Assembly: GCA_043513815.1 (NCBI GenBank)
Contig: CP121313.1
Location: forward strand, 1,054,001 to 1,118,000
Source of the DNA: JANQIO01 sp043513815
Lineage (GTDB): Bacteria; Pseudomonadota; Gammaproteobacteria; Pseudomonadales; Halieaceae
DNA: 64,000 nucleotides
Direction of reading: 5' to 3'
The notes under the pieces are model-generated. The model saw nothing but the letters and a program-made list of their open reading frames with translations, was not told the DNA's origin and did not search any database. How positions within the stretch are numbered: the first letter of the stretch is position 1; every line of letters begins with the position of its first letter. Of this stretch, positions 61,610-64,000 are shown piece by piece. Position numbers and translations under genes: made by a program.

Positions 61610-61777
61610 GCTCAGGGAGCCCCGCTCAGGGAGCCCCGCTCAGGGAGGCCCGCTCAGGGAGGCCCGCTCAGGGAGGCCCGCTCAGGGAGGCCCGCTCAGG
61701 GAGGTCCGCTCAGGGAGGCCCGCTCAGGGAGGCCCGCTCAGGGAGGCCCGCTAAGGGAGCCCCGCTCAGGGGAGACC
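61610..61777. repeat. Tandem array, twelve 14-bp units
   Basis: Twelve head-to-tail copies of GCTCAGGGAGGCCC; units 3-6 and 8-10 are identical, the others differ at one to three positions. Located in the 536-base gap between frdB and accA. The array is strand-asymmetric in purines (CAGGGAGG on plus), and its period is not a multiple of three, so the open frames across it are not evidence of a gene. Confidence 0.92.
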
Positions 61778-61931
61778 TCCACCCAGTGCGCGTCCGACCT
61801 GCGAAGCACACTTCAGGAAGATCAGGCAGCTCTGCTTTCGATAAGGGGGTGGCGTAGAGGGGGTCTGTCCCCATGCCCGCTGGCTCGTGTACACTTGCCG
61901 ACTTGACTGTCAAAAGGCATCCGCGCGCCCG

Positions 61932-62879
61932 ATGAATCCGAATTTTCTGGATTTCGAACAGCCCATTGCTGAACTCGAGGTAAAAATCGAGGAACTGCAG
62001 CTAGTCGGTTCTGACAACGATATCAATATCGCTGACGAAATCGCCAAGTTGCGGGAGAAGAGCACCCGGCTGACCGAGAAAATCTACGCTGGTCTCAGTT
62101 CCTGGGATATCGTCAAGGTGGCGCGTCATCCCCAGCGTCCTTACTCCATGGATTACCTGCCCCGGGTATTCACCGAATTCGACGAGTTGCACGGTGATCG
62201 GCACTTCGCTGACGACAAGGCCATTGTCGGTGGCATTGCGCGTCTGGAGGGCAAGCCCGTCATGGTCATCGGCCAGGAAAAGGGCCGCAATGTGCAGGAC
62301 AAGGTCGCGCGCAATTTCGGCATGCCCAAGCCGGAGGGCTATCGCAAGGCCCTGCGGCTGATGGAGCTGGCCGAGCGCTACAGCCTGCCGGTAATTACCC
62401 TGATCGACACACCGGGGGCCTATCCGGGTATTGATTCCGAGGAGCGTGGCATCTCGGAGGCCATTGCCCAGAACCTCGCCGTCATGTCCCGGCTGAGCAC
62501 GCCCATTGTCTCTATAGTGATTGGCGAGGGCAGCTCCGGCGGCGCGCTGGGTATCGGTGTCGGCGACCACCTTGCCATGCTGCAGTACTCCACCTACTTC
62601 GTCATTTCCCCCGAGGGCTGTGCCAATATCATCTGGAAGACCTCGGAAAAAGCCCCGGACGCCGCCCAGGCCATGGGTGTGACCTCCAGTATCCTGCAGG
62701 ATCTGGGCATTGTGGATGCGACCATCGAGGAGCCGCTGGGTGGCGCCCACCGCGATATCGAGCTGATGGCCTCCCGTATCCAGACTCACCTGGTACAGGA
62801 AATCGACCGCCTGCAGGCGATACCTGTCGACGAGATGCTGGAAGCCCGCTACCAGCGCCTGCTCTCCTACGGCAACTGA
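61932..62879 (+). CDS. accA: Acetyl-CoA carboxylase carboxyltransferase subunit alpha
   Basis: A 315-residue AccA, start ATG at 61932 (MNPNFLDFEQPIAELEVKIE). Carboxyltransferase blocks GQEKGRNVQDKVARNFGMP, LIDTPGAYPGIDSEERG and GEGSSGGALGIGVGD are intact. With AccD it transfers carboxyl from biotin to acetyl-CoA. Normally right behind dnaE; here about 4.3 kb away because frdCAB and repeats lie between. Confidence 0.96.
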   Translation: MNPNFLDFEQPIAELEVKIEELQLVGSDNDINIADEIAKLREKSTRLTEKIYAGLSSWDIVKVARHPQRPYSMDYLPRVFTEFDELHGDRHFADDKAIVGGIARLEGKPVMVIGQEKGRNVQDKVARNFGMPKPEGYRKALRLMELAERYSLPVITLIDTPGAYPGIDSEERGISEAIAQNLAVMSRLSTPIVSIVIGEGSSGGALGIGVGDHLAMLQYSTYFVISPEGCANIIWKTSEKAPDAAQAMGVTSSILQDLGIVDATIEEPLGGAHRDIELMASRIQTHLVQEIDRLQAIPVDEMLEARYQRLLSYGN

Positions 62880-62893
62880 GCCTTCCGGGTCCG

Positions 62894-64000
62894 GTGACCC
62901 TCACTGCTGATTCCCTGCGTGCCACACTGCAACCCTGGTGTGGCGCCCCGCGCTGGTGGCTTGGCCTCAGCGGCGGCCTGGACTCCTGCCTGCTGCTGAG
63001 CCTGCTGGCGGAACTGCGCCAGACCGACGCCGGAGCGCTGCCTTGCCTGACGGCCGTGCATATCGATCACCAGCTGCACCCCGATTCGCCGCATTGGGCC
63101 GCGCATTGCGCGACGCTCTGTGAATCCCTGGGTGTGCCGCTGGAAACCATTGCTGTTGCCGTTGAATCGAGCGCTGACGGTCCCGAGGCAGCAGCGCGGG
63201 AGGCGCGCTACCGGGCTTTCGAGTCGCGACTAGGCGCAGGTGATGTGCTGATGCTGGCCCATCACTGTGACGATCAGGTGGAAACTTTTTTTCTGCGACT
63301 GATGCGCGGCGCCGGCACCCGCGGGCTGTCGGGTATGCCGGCGGTGCGTGCCCTGGGGCAGGGAATGTTGCTGCGGCCGCTGCTGGACTACCCGCGTGCC
63401 GAGCTGGAGCAGTGCGCCCGCGAGCGCGGCCTGCAATGGGTCGAAGATCCCTCCAACCAACAGCTGGACGCCGATCGTAATTTCCTGCGCCAGGCCCTGC
63501 TGCCGCAGCTGGCCGGCCGTTGGCCTGGCTATCGGCACAGCGTGATCGCCAGTATGGAGGCCCTCGCCGATGCGGAACAGGTGGTCAACGAACGCGACCA
63601 GGTCCGACTGTCGGCCGCCACTGGCAGCGCTTACGGAGAACGTTGTCTGGATATCACCGCGCTCGCTGCAGAGTACCCGAGCGAGCAGGCGCGCCTGCTG
63701 CGCCGCTGGCTCGAGTCCGAAGGCGTAGAGCCGCCAACGCGGGCCCAGCTGCTGGAATTCAGCCGCCAGCTTGCGGAAGCCTCGGAGCAGAGCCAGCCGG
63801 CGCTGGAACTGGGTGCAGTCACCCTGCGCCGTTATCGGCAGCAGGTCTTCCTGGTGCCCGACAGCCAGGCCCAGCCGGCAGCGGCCGAGCTAAAGCCCGG
63901 CCAGCCCCTCCAGTTACCCGGTAGCGGCTGTCTGCGGGTAGAAGCCGCTGACAGCGGGCTGCGGTTGCCTTCATCGGGAGGCTGGCAGCTGCGCTGGCGC
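62894..64000 (+). CDS. tilS: tRNA(Ile)-lysidine synthase, partial
   Basis: Opens with a GTG at 62894, 14 bases past the accA stop; 369 codons are visible and the frame runs off the window. PP-loop LGLSGGLDSCLLLSLL (residues about 23-38), VHIDHQLHPDS, HHCDDQVETFFLRLMRGAG and a partial C-terminal domain are visible. Modifies C34 of tRNA-Ile(CAU). accA-tilS order is standard. Confidence 0.94.
   Translation, partial: MTLTADSLRATLQPWCGAPRWWLGLSGGLDSCLLLSLLAELRQTDAGALPCLTAVHIDHQLHPDSPHWAAHCATLCESLGVPLETIAVAVESSADGPEAAAREARYRAFESRLGAGDVLMLAHHCDDQVETFFLRLMRGAGTRGLSGMPAVRALGQGMLLRPLLDYPRAELEQCARERGLQWVEDPSNQQLDADRNFLRQALLPQLAGRWPGYRHSVIASMEALADAEQVVNERDQVRLSAATGSAYGERCLDITALAAEYPSEQARLLRRWLESEGVEPPTRAQLLEFSRQLAEASEQSQPALELGAVTLRRYRQQVFLVPDSQAQPAAAELKPGQPLQLPGSGCLRVEAADSGLRLPSSGGWQLRWR

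Noticed and set aside
61610..61777. CRISPR array
   Set aside because: Units are 14 bp and directly adjacent without spacers, and no cas gene is present; the same holds for 17746-17835.
61511..61906. Open frames across the 14-bp array encoding Gly/Arg/Pro-rich peptides
   Set aside because: Two overlapping frames are equally open, composition is purely that of the repeat, and no start signal is seen.

Overview
The window is a high-GC, gene-dense proteobacterial chromosome segment. It carries the Gammaproteobacteria block map-glnD-dapC / rpsB-tsf-pyrH-frr-uppS-cdsA-dxr-rseP-bamA-skp-fabZ-rnhB-dnaE-accA-tilS in the order known from Pseudomonas and relatives. Together with a large TonB-dependent receptor, many acyl-CoA and short-chain dehydrogenase genes and an MCE lipid transporter, this suggests an aerobic, probably marine gammaproteobacterium of the Halieaceae/Spongiibacteraceae kind. 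That placement is inference; no rRNA or marker phylogeny is available here.

Layout. Positions 1-3878 hold the 5' part of ppnN, a PQQ-type lipoprotein dehydrogenase and a CitE-like lyase. Positions about 4000-7740 form an AT-rich island: an HNH nuclease gene, then a two-gene unit of a helical/unknown protein followed by a reverse transcriptase. Each module is edged by copies of a 24-26 bp motif in inverted orientation. This is the best candidate for an undescribed (probably anti-phage) system. Positions 7760-17561 hold a catabolic neighbourhood (thiolase-like protein plus DUF35 partner, two acyl-CoA dehydrogenases, TonB receptor, esterase, and an SDR resembling 3-alpha-hydroxysteroid dehydrogenase) that fits uptake and degradation of a steroid-like or other bulky carboxylic substrate. 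Positions 17852-22869 hold an MCE (MlaE-F-D plus PqiC-like lipoprotein) operon with an alcohol dehydrogenase behind it and a DUF3806 exported protein in front.

Positions 23040-31827 carry dapA-bamC, an MBL hydrolase, a leucine-rich-repeat lipoprotein, a class III nucleotidyl cyclase followed directly by a PDE-like HD protein, rsmJ, two SDRs and a TraB/GumN protein. Positions 31846-41563 hold the lysine/nitrogen cluster dapE-dapD-yffB, ggt, nth, dapC, glnD, map. Positions 41748-57629 are the translation / isoprenoid / envelope / replication block.

Three departures from the expected block stand out. (1) lpxD, lpxA and lpxB are missing from both places where they normally flank fabZ. (2) dnaE is interrupted by a frameshift that separates its catalytic aspartates. 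(3) A frdCAB operon of Wolinella type (diheme cytochrome b with all four heme histidines) lies between dnaE and accA. It is followed by a long inverted repeat and a 12 x 14 bp tandem array, and a similar inverted-repeat-plus-array composite lies at 17671-17835. No tRNA, rRNA, CRISPR array or transposase gene was recognised.
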